NCBI GenBank assembly: GCA_900545935.1
Contig: URAP01000023.1
Coordinates: 1 to 28,104, forward strand
DNA length: 28,104 nt
From: an uncultured Eubacteriales bacterium
Lineage (GTDB): Bacteria > Bacillota > Clostridia > Oscillospirales > CAG-272
Direction of reading: 5' to 3'
The position numbers and the translations under genes were made by a program. How positions within the stretch are numbered: position 1 is the stretch's first letter; each line of letters begins with the position of its first letter. The notes beneath the pieces were generated by a model that worked only from the letters and a program-made list of their open reading frames with translations, made no database searches and was not told the origin of the DNA. Positions 1 to 7,128 of the stretch are shown here, in pieces.

Positions 1-611
1 AGCAGGACGTTTCCGCCGTAACCGGAATTGATGGACCAAATGGTGTTGTCCTCCGGGAAGTGGCAGATGTAGCGGTTATTCTCGTCGAGTTCTGCACGAG
101 CATGCAGTCCCTTGATGAAGTTGTCGCCGATGCTGTCGAGCACATCGATGACCTGCTGACCTGCTCTTGTCATGATAAGCATGTTAAGAACAACATAGAT
201 GGAATCGGTCAGCTCGATACCGATCTTTGCGAAATCGGAGCCGACAACACCCATCGAGTAAGGAATGACATACATGGTCATGCCCTTCATGGAGCCGCGG
301 AAGAGCTTACCGAGCTTGTCGTAGCACTCCTTAGGATCCATCCAGTTGTTGATGTTGCCTGCGTCTGCCTTCTCTCTGGTGCAGATGAAGGTGCGATTCT
401 CGACACGCGCAACATCATTAACCGCGGTGCGGTGGAGGAAGCAGTTCGGCAGAAGATCCGGGTTGAGCGCCTCGAGAGTGCCGTCCTTGACAGCCTGTTC
501 CTGAAGAGCCTTGGTCTGCTCCTTGCTGCCGTCAATCCAAACGATATTGTCAGGAGTGGTGAGCTCAGCCATCTCCTTGATCCAATTGTTAATGTAACTA
601 TTGTTAGTCAT
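1..611 (-). CDS. pckG: Phosphoenolpyruvate carboxykinase (GTP), N-terminal part, runs off the window
   Basis: This is the first ~203 residues of a GTP-dependent PEP carboxykinase, a cytoplasmic enzyme interconverting oxaloacetate + GTP and PEP + CO2 + GDP. I read it by reverse translation from the ATG at 611; it continues past position 1. Family hallmarks seen: an early TPDNIVWIDGS segment, VENRTFIC, the IPYSMG turn near residue 118, GLHARAEL, and FPEDNTIWSINSGYGGN at the edge of the window. An AGGAG Shine-Dalgarno sits about 7 bases before the ATG. The gene has its own strong promoter (645-673) and lies 158 bp downstream of ksgA, so it is probably transcribed alone. In anaerobic Clostridia this enzyme often runs in the PEP to oxaloacetate direction; that direction is inferred. 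Identification is firm. Confidence 0.96.
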   Translation of the reverse strand, partial: MTNNSYINNWIKEMAELTTPDNIVWIDGSKEQTKALQEQAVKDGTLEALNPDLLPNCFLHRTAVNDVARVENRTFICTREKADAGNINNWMDPKECYDKLGKLFRGSMKGMTMYVIPYSMGVVGSDFAKIGIELTDSIYVVLNMLIMTRAGQQVIDVLDSIGDNFIKGLHARAELDENNRYICHFPEDNTIWSINSGYGGNVL

Positions 612-644
612 GGTAATCTCCTCTCAAAATTTGATTCCGCGAAC

Positions 645-673
645 ATGATACTACATAATCGCGGAAAAATCAA
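645..673 (-). promoter_or_regulatory. Sigma-A-type promoter of pckG
   Basis: On the minus strand TTGATT (673-668) and TATCAT (650-645) are separated by exactly 17 bases. The expected transcript start is about 25-30 bases before the pckG ATG, which fits a short leader carrying the Shine-Dalgarno. Confidence 0.7.
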
Positions 674-698
674 GCCTATTTGCCGATTTAAGTCCGAA

Positions 699-715
699 AT
701 TAACACGGTGTTAAT
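699..715. promoter_or_regulatory. 17-bp perfect palindrome upstream of the pckG promoter, candidate operator
   Basis: The sequence ATTAACACGGTGTTAAT is two perfect 8-base arms around one central base. Its near edge is about 26 bp upstream of the pckG -35 box, where activators commonly bind. It does not match a CcpA cre site well and I cannot name a regulator. It could also be a chance palindrome in AT-rich intergenic DNA. Confidence 0.4.
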
Positions 716-769
716 AAATTGTTTTTGAATTATACGACTTTCAATCCTGCATTTTCACGGTACCTGAAA

Positions 770-1636
770 TCACCCTTCATTTTTCGTCCATTCAGCCATT
801 ACATCCGCAAGATGAGCGTATTCAGCCACCGACAGTCGCTCGCCGCGAACGGTAGGTGAAATGCCCGCTGATTCTATAATTTTTGCAAGTTCTTCCTTTG
901 AAAAATGCGAAAATGACGAACCGAGTGCATTGAGCAGCGTCTTTCTCCGCATGCCGAACGCCGCCGATATCAGCCGCAGCATCAGACGCTCGTCGCGGCA
1001 TCCAACACGCTCTCGCGCACCGCAGCCGAGCGTTATGCGAATGACGGCGGAATCGACCTTGGGACGCGGGACAAAGCAGCCGGCAGGCACGTCAAACAGC
1101 CGCTCCGCGCACCCGTACCATGCGACCGCAGCGGTCACCGCTCCGTATTCCGAGCTGCCGGGAGCGGCGGCGAGGCGAACAGCGACCTCCTTCTGCACCA
1201 TTACGGTAATGCGGTCTATCGGAGCGCCCGATTCGAGCAGCGCCATGATAACGGGAGTAGTGATATAGTACGGCAGATTTGCGCAGACCGTTATCCTGCG
1301 CCCGCCGAAGCGGTCGCGGACAAACTCGGCTATATCGAGCTGCATTATATCCGCATTCGTGACGCGGACATTGTCAAAGTCAGCGAGAGTCTCGGCGAGC
1401 ACCGGGATCAGCCCGCGGTCTATCTCGACACACTCCACCTGCTGTGCGCGGGCACACAGCTCACGCGTCAGAGTACCGATGCCGGGTCCTATCTCGAGCA
1501 CGCACTCTCCCGCCTGCTCGGCTATCCGAGCGGGAATGGCGGCGCTGATGAGAAAGTTCTGACCGAACTGCTTTTGAAATTGCAGCCCGTGCGACTCCAT
1601 TATCGCACGGACCTCACATGGATTTGTCAGATTCAT
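770..1636 (-). CDS. rsmA: 16S rRNA (adenine(1518)-N6/adenine(1519)-N6)-dimethyltransferase
   Basis: This is KsgA/RsmA (288 aa), which dimethylates two adjacent adenosines in helix 45 of 16S rRNA using S-adenosylmethionine late in 30S assembly. The KQFGQNFL start motif is at residues 23-30, the SAM-binding loop VLEIGPGIGTLT at 46-57, the acidic residue ending strand 2 (VECVEID) near 73, and the catalytic NLPYY motif at 120-124. The C-terminal small helical domain includes FGMRRKTLLNAL. Length is normal. The ATG at 1636 has AAGGA about 9 bases upstream. The gene faces away from the tRNA-Thr unit. Only a TATAAT-like -10 was seen upstream, without a convincing -35. Confidence 0.96.
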   Translation of the reverse strand: MNLTNPCEVRAIMESHGLQFQKQFGQNFLISAAIPARIAEQAGECVLEIGPGIGTLTRELCARAQQVECVEIDRGLIPVLAETLADFDNVRVTNADIMQLDIAEFVRDRFGGRRITVCANLPYYITTPVIMALLESGAPIDRITVMVQKEVAVRLAAAPGSSEYGAVTAAVAWYGCAERLFDVPAGCFVPRPKVDSAVIRITLGCGARERVGCRDERLMLRLISAAFGMRRKTLLNALGSSFSHFSKEELAKIIESAGISPTVRGERLSVAEYAHLADVMAEWTKNEG

Positions 1637-1735
1637 ATTTATTATTCCTTAAAAATATTTCGGTATGCGCTCATTATATAAACAGCAGCTCATAATACGG
1701 CAGAGCCGGACAGCTCAGAAAAATCGTAAAAGGTA

Positions 1736-1764
1736 TTGACAAAACCGACACGAGCAGGTATAAT
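1736..1764 (+). promoter_or_regulatory. Full-consensus sigma-A promoter of the tRNA-Thr gene
   Basis: TTGACA at 1736-1741 and TATAAT at 1759-1764 are separated by 17 bases: a perfect consensus promoter. The tRNA begins 13 bases after the -10 box, so the primary transcript has only a few extra 5' bases. Confidence 0.92.
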
Positions 1765-1777
1765 AATACCGTTATGT

Positions 1778-1852
1778 GCTAGTGTGGCTCAGTGGTAGAG
1801 CAGCTGATTCGTAATCAGCAGGTCGTGGGTTCAATCCCCACCACTAGCTCCA
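1778..1852 (+). tRNA. tRNA-Thr (anticodon CGT)
   Basis: A full cloverleaf of 75 nt with encoded CCA. The acceptor arms GCTAGTG/CACTAGC pair, the D arm is GCTC/GAGC, and the anticodon stem GCTGA/TCAGC holds the loop TTCGTAA with anticodon CGT (reads ACG). The T arm GTGGG-TTCAATC-CCCAC is canonical. It is a single-gene unit with its own promoter and terminator. Confidence 0.97.
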
Positions 1853-1853
1853 T

Positions 1854-1890
1854 AAAAAGCATCGACTGCGGTCGGTGCTTTTTTATTTTT
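1854..1890. terminator. Terminator of tRNA-Thr, probably bidirectional
   Basis: The arms AGCATCGAC and GTCGGTGCT form a 9-bp stem with one wobble pair around a TGCG loop, followed on the plus strand by a T-rich tail. The upstream A-run gives a T-run on the minus strand, so the same hairpin can end the converging membrane-protein transcript, whose stop codon (1883-1885) lies in the tail. Confidence 0.88.
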
Positions 1891-2827
1891 TCTCCGTTTT
1901 TATCTGTCTCACCGCGCTACGTCCGATACGGGCAGCAAGCGGCGCGATAGCGCACGGCAGCGCAAAGGTAACAACGCAGCATGCTGCTATCACCAGTATT
2001 TCACGAAAGCCGAAATCTACCAGCGCTCCGTAGCCCATAGCTTCTATCCGACGGTAGAGCCACGCCGTTCCGGCACTTGTCGCCGCAAACACCGCCGCAG
2101 CCATAGCAATATATCGATAGTACATGGCATCAGGCGCGACCGCCATGCCGTCATGCGCGCGGATCGTAAGTACACCGCATGCAACAAGCGCACAAAGCAG
2201 CAAAAGCGCCGAGACCGAGGCAGCCGCAATAAGCCCGACAGCCGTTCCGGAATCCGAGAGCCTGTCGGACACGGCAGTCACCGCGAGCTGCAGCGCATTG
2301 CCGGCAAATGAAATGCCGTTTTCATCCCGCATCTCCTCGCCGCTCGTCAGAAGCTCGCTTTCGTCATCCGGCAGCACGACCGTGCTTGCCGCATCGGGCA
2401 GCACACCTACTATCTCGCGGCGCTCACCGCCGATAAGGGCTTCGCCGCCGTAGGCATAGCCGTCACAGCCGACGCTGCCGGAGAGCGGGCAATCAGCCGA
2501 AACTATCAGCTCATTCGGCGCGAGCGTCTCACGCTCACCGTTGACCCACACTATATCGGAGGTCACGGCGCCGAGCACGGAGCAGTATTCCGGTGTAAAG
2601 AACGCACCGTCCTCCCCGAGCAGGCAGATATATCCGCCGCGTATTGAAGAGTAAGCGCTTTCGGGTGCGGAGCTGCGCTCTCCGAGCGGAGTCTCGAGCC
2701 ATCCGGACATCGCCTCTGATATGCTGTATACGAGCGTCAGTGCCGTTATGAGCACCGTCGCGAGCAGCGCACTGACCGCAGTCAGCACCGCGGATATGAC
2801 TCTGCGCGATGTACTGCTGCCGTTCAT
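1883..2827 (-). CDS. FtsX/MacB-like integral membrane protein (putative ABC permease-type subunit)
   Basis: A 314-residue membrane protein of uncertain function. One hydrophobic segment lies at about residues 9-35, followed by a ~160-residue extracytoplasmic domain rich in Gly/Glu/Asp. Three hydrophobic segments follow at about 195-220, 238-258 and 272-300, then a short basic cytoplasmic tail. This one-plus-three topology is that of FtsX/MacB-type permeases, where the large loop is a MacB_PCD-like domain. I do not see a specific family motif, so this rests on topology. Two ATGs compete: 2833 directly abuts a GGGGGG run, while 2827 sits 6 bases after it, so 2827 is preferred. No ATPase partner is adjacent; the upstream neighbour is uxaC, 145 bp away. 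Confidence 0.62.
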   Translation of the reverse strand: MNGSSTSRRVISAVLTAVSALLATVLITALTLVYSISEAMSGWLETPLGERSSAPESAYSSIRGGYICLLGEDGAFFTPEYCSVLGAVTSDIVWVNGERETLAPNELIVSADCPLSGSVGCDGYAYGGEALIGGERREIVGVLPDAASTVVLPDDESELLTSGEEMRDENGISFAGNALQLAVTAVSDRLSDSGTAVGLIAAASVSALLLLCALVACGVLTIRAHDGMAVAPDAMYYRYIAMAAAVFAATSAGTAWLYRRIEAMGYGALVDFGFREILVIAACCVVTFALPCAIAPLAARIGRSAVRQIKTEKK

Positions 2828-2972
2828 CCGCATCCCCCCATTCTAAAAGGTCATCTTGTTTCGCCGCTGTCAGTCTCGAAAGCAGCACCTTCGAGGCTTA
2901 TGCGATATCGGCGCAAGGCCGCCATGCTTCACCGAGTACTCGCTCGGCAGCAGATATCATCCCGCCGATATA
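2828..2972. other. Intergenic spacer between uxaC and the FtsX-like gene
   Basis: 145 bp without a credible gene. It contains a long-range inverted pair (ATATCGGCG / CGCCGATAT) and a small CCGAG/CTCGG hairpin, read on the minus strand. Neither is followed by a clear T-run, so I do not call a terminator. No good promoter was seen. Confidence 0.4.
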
Positions 2973-4385
2973 TCAGAGCGAGAAAAAGTCCTTGGTATTG
3001 TTATAGCAGATATCCATAACGAGCTGTGCAAGCTCGTCGGTATCGTACGGATACTCGCCGTCCTCGATCCAATGACCGATAAGCGAGCAGAGGATACGAC
3101 GGAAATACTCGTGTCTGGTATACGAGAGAAAGCTGCGGCTGTCGGTAAGCATACCGAGAAAGGAGCCGAACGCCGAGAGATTGGCAAGGCTCGTCATCTG
3201 CTCACGCATTCCGGTCTTGTTGTCATTGAACCACCATGCACTGCCCTGCATAACGCGCGGCATTCCGCTGCCGTCGGTAAGCTGAAAGCCTCCGATAAGC
3301 GTTCCGATAGCGGCATTGTCCGCAGGATTTACCGAATATATGACCGTGCGCGGAAGCGCATTTTCGATAGCAAAGAGGTCGAGCATTCGCGCCAGCTCGG
3401 TAACACTGCTGCGTCCGCCGATTATATCAAAGCCCGAATCGGGTCCGAGGCGCTCAAACATGGGCGTGCAGGGGTTGCGCATAACACCGAAGTGTATCTG
3501 CATTACCCACCCTCTGCGAGTGTACTCGCCGGCAAAGAAGCGATGCATCTCGAGCGCGAATATCCCGCCCTCATGCTCACTCGGCTGCTTGCCGGACAGT
3601 GCGGCGCGGAATATTTCGTCAGCGCGCGCAAGCTCATGGCGCTCAGCCGCGGGGATGGCATCGTCGATGCCGTGATCGGCGGTAACGCAGCCGTGCTCGG
3701 CAAAGTAATCAAGACGTGCGGAATACGCCGCCTTGAGCGATTCGAGATCGGTTATCGGCATACATGCCGCCTCAGAGAGCGCCGCAATATACTCACGCCA
3801 GCCGGAGCGGCGGATGTTGATGCCCTTGTCGGGACGGAAAGCGGGGAGAACACGCGTTGTAAAATGCTCGTCCTGCGCGATCTTCTCATGATAGCAGAGC
3901 TCGTCCGCCGGATCGTCGGTCGTGCAGATAACGTCGACATTCGAGGCGCGGATGATATTCTTGACCGTCATATACGGCTCGGAAAGACGCGCTGAGGTAA
4001 GCTCCCATACCTCATCGCAGGTCTTTTCGGACAGCGCTCCGTTATAACCGAAATAGCGCTGAAGCTCGAGATGAGACCAATGATACAGCGGGTTTCCGAT
4101 AAGACGCGGCATGCAGCAGGCAAATGCGCGGAACTTCTCATAGTCCGACGCATCGCCGGTGATATACTTCTCGTCGATGCCGCAGGAGCGCATTGCGCGC
4201 CACTTGTAGTGATCGCCGCCGAGCCACAGCTCGGTTATGTTCGAGAAGCGGCGGTTTTCCGCGATCTCGCGCGGCGAGACATGACAGTGATAATCAATTA
4301 TCGGCAGCCGCTCCGCATAGGTGTGGTAGAGCTGTCTCGCCGTCTCGGTATCGAGCAAAAATTCTTTTCCCATAAAGCGTTTCAT
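2973..4385 (-). CDS. uxaC: Glucuronate (uronate) isomerase
   Basis: UxaC converts D-glucuronate to D-fructuronate (and D-galacturonate to D-tagaturonate), the entry step of the hexuronate pathway. The protein is 470 aa, the usual length, and belongs to the amidohydrolase-like TIM-barrel fold. Seen: the metal-binding HxH of DYHCHVSP (His33, His35), HWSHLELQRYFG, VICTTDDPAD, VLPAFRPDKG, a FAGEYTRRGWVMQIHFG segment and GGRSSVTELARMLD. The ATG at 4385 has AGGAG about 9 bases upstream; an in-frame ATG at 4457 has no such support and would add a non-conserved extension. It lies 115 bp downstream of the broken aminotransferase and probably belongs to the operon led by the gene at 4965. A TATAAT-like -10 at 4469-4474 lacks a good -35. 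Confidence 0.96.
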   Translation of the reverse strand: MKRFMGKEFLLDTETARQLYHTYAERLPIIDYHCHVSPREIAENRRFSNITELWLGGDHYKWRAMRSCGIDEKYITGDASDYEKFRAFACCMPRLIGNPLYHWSHLELQRYFGYNGALSEKTCDEVWELTSARLSEPYMTVKNIIRASNVDVICTTDDPADELCYHEKIAQDEHFTTRVLPAFRPDKGINIRRSGWREYIAALSEAACMPITDLESLKAAYSARLDYFAEHGCVTADHGIDDAIPAAERHELARADEIFRAALSGKQPSEHEGGIFALEMHRFFAGEYTRRGWVMQIHFGVMRNPCTPMFERLGPDSGFDIIGGRSSVTELARMLDLFAIENALPRTVIYSVNPADNAAIGTLIGGFQLTDGSGMPRVMQGSAWWFNDNKTGMREQMTSLANLSAFGSFLGMLTDSRSFLSYTRHEYFRRILCSLIGHWIEDGEYPYDTDELAQLVMDICYNNTKDFFSL

Positions 4386-4500
4386 TTTATCTGTTCTCCT
4401 TTTCTTCCTCGAAGCTAATAAATACGAAGTATGTGCAGAGCCCGCGCTCTGATACAAGCTCGAAAATGATTATATCCGCGTACCGTAAGGCAGGAGACAC

Positions 4501-4943
4501 TCAGGTCTCCGCAAAGCCGTTTTCAATTATAAACTCCTCGAGTTTTTCGAGTGCAGCCGCCACATCGAGACCTCACAGCCCGGTATCGAATTTGCCACCT
4601 CGTAAGCGGACTGATAATTAGGATACATCGAAATCATATGGTCGCCGGGCTCGAGCATAACATTCATATACCCGAAGATAGCCTCCTGCGCACCGTGAAA
4701 AACAAGAATATTCTCCGCACTCATATTGCTGTACAGCCCGGCGATAAGCTCCCGAAGCTCCGGATCGCCCCATGTCTCGGCATACCCGAGTCACTGCCCG
4801 AGATATGCCTCTTTTGCGCCCGGCTCCATATCGAGCAGCTGCTCGGCAGTCATCGACTCGCAGTCCGACTGAGTGAGCAAATAGGGTGCTGTAAACTCAT
4901 ATTTGCCGAAATAGCACTCGAGCTTAAAATCGTTTATCCTCAT
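4501..4943 (-). pseudogene. Broken PLP-dependent class I/II aminotransferase
   Basis: Read from the ATG at 4943, the frame encodes an aminotransferase N-terminus (residues 1-50), then a TGA at 4793-4791. It continues in the same frame as LGYAETWGDPELRELIAGLY, then ILVFHGAQEAIFGYMNVMLEPGDH, MISMYPNYQSAYEVA and CEVSMW. The frame then fails. In the next frame AALEKLEEFIIENGFAET ends at a TGA (4503-4501) and looks like an aminotransferase C-terminus. About two thirds of a normal ~380-residue enzyme is missing, including the PLP-lysine region. Two independent lesions (a nonsense codon and an internal deletion with frameshift) make function very unlikely. It sits 21 bp after the isomerase gene, so it was once part of that operon. 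Confidence 0.88.
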
Positions 4944-4964
4944 ATTCTTCCCATAAAAATGCGC

Positions 4965-5771
4965 TCAAAGCCTCTGTCTGATATACTCTATCGCCTCGGA
5001 CAGCCGCTCCGGGTCAACATGCCCGTGCTCGTCGAGCGAGGGCGATTCGAGGGTAACGGTGCCGGAATATATCGGCTTTATCGCCGAGAAGAAGCTGTTA
5101 AAATCAATGCTCCCTTCTCCCGGCATCGGTATAGGGCGCAGGCAATGAAAATCATGCTGAACACCGGTAAAATCGCTGATGTGCATGTGAACCGTCTTTT
5201 TTCCGAACACCTCATCCGAAAACAGTCCGACATCACGCTCGAGCGTTCCCGCAAAATATCCGAAACGGGTATCGTAGATAAAGCGCACGTCCGGGCACAG
5301 CGCCTCGCAGTCGCGCCAGTGGGCGATGGGATCGCCGCAGGAGCACGGTACATTCTCGACGCAGAGAGTTACTCCCGCCTCGCCGCAGCGATCGACCATG
5401 CGAGGCAGATAGGTCAGATTGTGCGCGAAGCAGCTGTCGCTGACGACACCGCCCCACATATGCAGCACCATCTTTTCCGCGCCTGCTGCGCACGCCGCGC
5501 GCAGACTCTCGTCGAAAAGCTCCATTGCCTCGGCATCCTTGCCCTCGGAGAGATACTGACCTATAAACTTATCCGAGTGCAGAGTGCGGAAATCCATACC
5601 GCAGTCGCCGAGGCTTCGCACTATCTCGCTCGGCTTTCGCTCCCATCCGCTGACGACCATAAATTCAAAGCCGTCGCAGCGTATCTGCCGACCGTAGATC
5701 GGAATCAGCTCCGGATCAAAATCGTTCGCCCTGCCTATGTATGCTCCAGTAGAGCAGAATATCTTCCGCAT
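4965..5771 (-). CDS. Sugar phosphate isomerase/epimerase-like TIM-barrel protein (AP endonuclease 2 / xylose isomerase-like family)
   Basis: A 268-residue protein of the xylose isomerase-like TIM-barrel superfamily. Metal-ligand positions typical of the family can be placed at Glu139 (CVENVP), Asp167 (IYDTRFGYFAG), His197 (HMHISDF) and Glu242 (VTLESPS). Residues after strand 3 (LHMWGG) and the PMPGEGSIDF loop also fit. The exact substrate cannot be read from sequence; members interconvert sugars, keto-sugars or hydroxypyruvate. It leads an operon with uxaC, which suggests a role in hexuronate or related sugar use (inference). The ATG at 5771 is chosen because the protein then begins directly with strand 1 (MRKIFCSTGAY). 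An upstream in-frame ATG at 5846 lies inside the promoter, so it cannot be the start. Confidence 0.85.
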   Translation of the reverse strand: MRKIFCSTGAYIGRANDFDPELIPIYGRQIRCDGFEFMVVSGWERKPSEIVRSLGDCGMDFRTLHSDKFIGQYLSEGKDAEAMELFDESLRAACAAGAEKMVLHMWGGVVSDSCFAHNLTYLPRMVDRCGEAGVTLCVENVPCSCGDPIAHWRDCEALCPDVRFIYDTRFGYFAGTLERDVGLFSDEVFGKKTVHMHISDFTGVQHDFHCLRPIPMPGEGSIDFNSFFSAIKPIYSGTVTLESPSLDEHGHVDPERLSEAIEYIRQRL

Positions 5772-5817
5772 TTCTCGCCTCTCAGATGATTTGTTCCATA
5801 AAATAAAATTCGGAAGT

Positions 5818-5846
5818 ATTATATCACAGCACGCATGTTTTTTCAA
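5818..5846 (-). promoter_or_regulatory. Sigma-A promoter of the isomerase-uxaC operon
   Basis: TTGAAA (5846-5841) and TATAAT (5823-5818) are 17 bases apart on the minus strand. It lies just inside the core side of the AT-rich island, so the island did not remove the operon's own promoter. Confidence 0.85.
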
Positions 5847-5952
5847 TAGCGGACAAGACCGAAATTTCGCCGTACGTGTAGAACTACAATAGAAGTGTTA
5901 CACCAAGAAAAAAAGAATAGCAATTGAGAGCCAAATGCTTGGTTGTAGCTTC

Positions 5953-6384
5953 TTAAATAATGTCAGGTTCAGACTCTTCTTCATTTTCAGGAATATAATT
6001 GGCGTAATCTACAAATTCAGAGTAATCGCCGATGTCAAAGTCATATACCAAATAACCATCGTTATACTCTGAAAATTGTGAATCGCCAGTAGGTTCATTT
6101 TTATATACAGTTACCATACCATCCGGATAATACATAATCTTGTGAGAGCCATCTTTGCCATCTGCCTTGAGAATTGTTTCACCCTCCACGGTTTTAATAT
6201 CATCTGCGCTCGTTGCAAAATCAATAAGAGCTTCAGCAAGCATGCAGGTAACAGTAAAAAGATGATTATCGCTTTCGTCATTCGTACATGTGTCTGGGAT
6301 GTATTGCGAAATAACAGAAATCAATTTAGAAAATGCAAAGATTTCGTCTGCATTGCTTTGACCATTTAAGAACTTTCCTTTCAA
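5953..6384 (-). CDS. Hypothetical acidic protein (143 aa)
   Basis: No family recognised. The product is soluble and acidic, ending in a tail rich in Glu and Asp (PENEEESEPDII). No signal peptide or membrane segment is seen. The start is TTG at 6384, whose bases overlap the TGA of the upstream 49-aa ORF in a TTGA arrangement, suggesting translational coupling. The Shine-Dalgarno (GAGTGGA) is weak, as expected if ribosomes re-initiate after the upstream stop. Composition is AT-rich, like the rest of the island. Acidic single-domain proteins in strings like this are often immunity proteins, but nothing here proves it. Confidence 0.65.
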   Translation of the reverse strand: MKGKFLNGQSNADEIFAFSKLISVISQYIPDTCTNDESDNHLFTVTCMLAEALIDFATSADDIKTVEGETILKADGKDGSHKIMYYPDGMVTVYKNEPTGDSQFSEYNDGYLVYDFDIGDYSEFVDYANYIPENEEESEPDII

Positions 6385-6530
6385 CTTGCAAATCCACTCA
6401 TATGATTTTTAAGTACAGCCAAAAACTCATCCATATCAATTTCTTCGCCAAATTGATATGGGTTCTTCATGTAAACCAAATCGTTCCAATCTTCGACTAT
6501 ATCTTGATAGTACTCGTGATTTTCTAACAT
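6381..6530 (-). CDS. Small acidic protein (49 aa), unknown
   Basis: A short ORF from the ATG at 6530 with a GGAG Shine-Dalgarno 7 bases upstream. The protein is acidic (EYYQDIVEDWNDLVY, then FGEEIDMDEF) with a likely C-terminal helix (FLAVLKNHMSGFAS). Its TGA shares bases with the TTG start of the 143-aa gene. The good ribosome binding site and tight coupling argue that it is real and co-expressed. Family unknown. Confidence 0.6.
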   Translation of the reverse strand: MLENHEYYQDIVEDWNDLVYMKNPYQFGEEIDMDEFLAVLKNHMSGFAS

Positions 6531-6555
6531 GTTTTTTCTCCAATCATTTTTTATT

Positions 6556-6666
6556 TCATTTTATATTCGTTTTATATTCTATAGTTAAATCCTGAACGTC
6601 GCAGGGTTCTTTAATAGAATAAGCATGTGTATGTACCTTATATGGTGCACTTATAACAAAAGCCAT
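6556..6666 (-). CDS. Possible 36-aa ORF in frame with the preceding amber stop
   Basis: An ATG at 6666 opens a 36-residue frame (MAFVISAPYKVHTHAYSI at its start) ending at TGA 6558-6556. It has no Shine-Dalgarno and lies in exactly the same frame as the 151-aa gene, two codons after that gene's TAG (6675-6673). It may be the detached C-terminus of a longer ancestral protein, a read-through extension, or chance. Weakly supported as a separate gene. Confidence 0.25.
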   Translation of the reverse strand: MAFVISAPYKVHTHAYSIKEPCDVQDLTIEYKTNIK

Positions 6667-6672
6667 TACCAA

Positions 6673-7128
6673 CTATTCTTCGTCGTATTCTTCCCGTAAA
6701 TATTCGATATCATTGTTAAATGCTTTTTCAAATATTTCAAATGTGGTCATATTAGCTTCCGGGGCAGCGCATCCGGCAGGGGTATGTCTGTTCGGACCGG
6801 ACGGAAGTGAGTTTGGTAAATATCCGCAATCAAATCCATTTTCGATAATGAAACACAAGCCCATTACAAAAGCTTCACATGTTTCTGATACAGAAGCCGG
6901 CATTTCCAACGGATAGTCCTCAGATAATGATTCGCAAACCTGACAAATGTATCTGTATAATTCTAATTTCTTTCTTGGAATCGAATCTTCCTTAATATCA
7001 CTTTTCAGAAAATGATATGTATCAAAAATCAGATGCTTTATGGCGTCAAGATCGGGTGGGGTGTCTTTGAATCTCAAGATCTCAACAAGTTCATTCCATT
7101 TTGCGGTTATTTCATCATAGTTATTCAA
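6673..7128 (-). CDS. Hypothetical acidic protein (151 aa)
   Basis: No family recognised. The sequence is soluble and mostly helical in appearance, with acidic ends (NNYDEITAKWNELVEIL at the start, NNDIEYLREEYDEE at the end) and a Gly/Pro-rich stretch in between (CGYLPNSLPSGPNRHTP). It starts with TTG at 7128, supported by a GGAG 7 bases upstream. That TTG overlaps the TGA of the preceding short frame (TTGA), the same arrangement as at 6384. The TAG stop is followed in frame by 38 more open codons. AT-rich and island-encoded. An immunity-type or other accessory role is possible but not shown. Confidence 0.65.
   Translation of the reverse strand: MNNYDEITAKWNELVEILRFKDTPPDLDAIKHLIFDTYHFLKSDIKEDSIPRKKLELYRYICQVCESLSEDYPLEMPASVSETCEAFVMGLCFIIENGFDCGYLPNSLPSGPNRHTPAGCAAPEANMTTFEIFEKAFNNDIEYLREEYDEE

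Noticed and set aside
2856..3995. 379-residue plus-strand frame opposite uxaC
   Set aside because: Antisense to a well-conserved enzyme; no recognisable motifs and no start context.
4386..4457. Longer UxaC starting at ATG 4457
   Set aside because: The extra 24 residues are not family-like and the AGGAG site serves the ATG at 4385.
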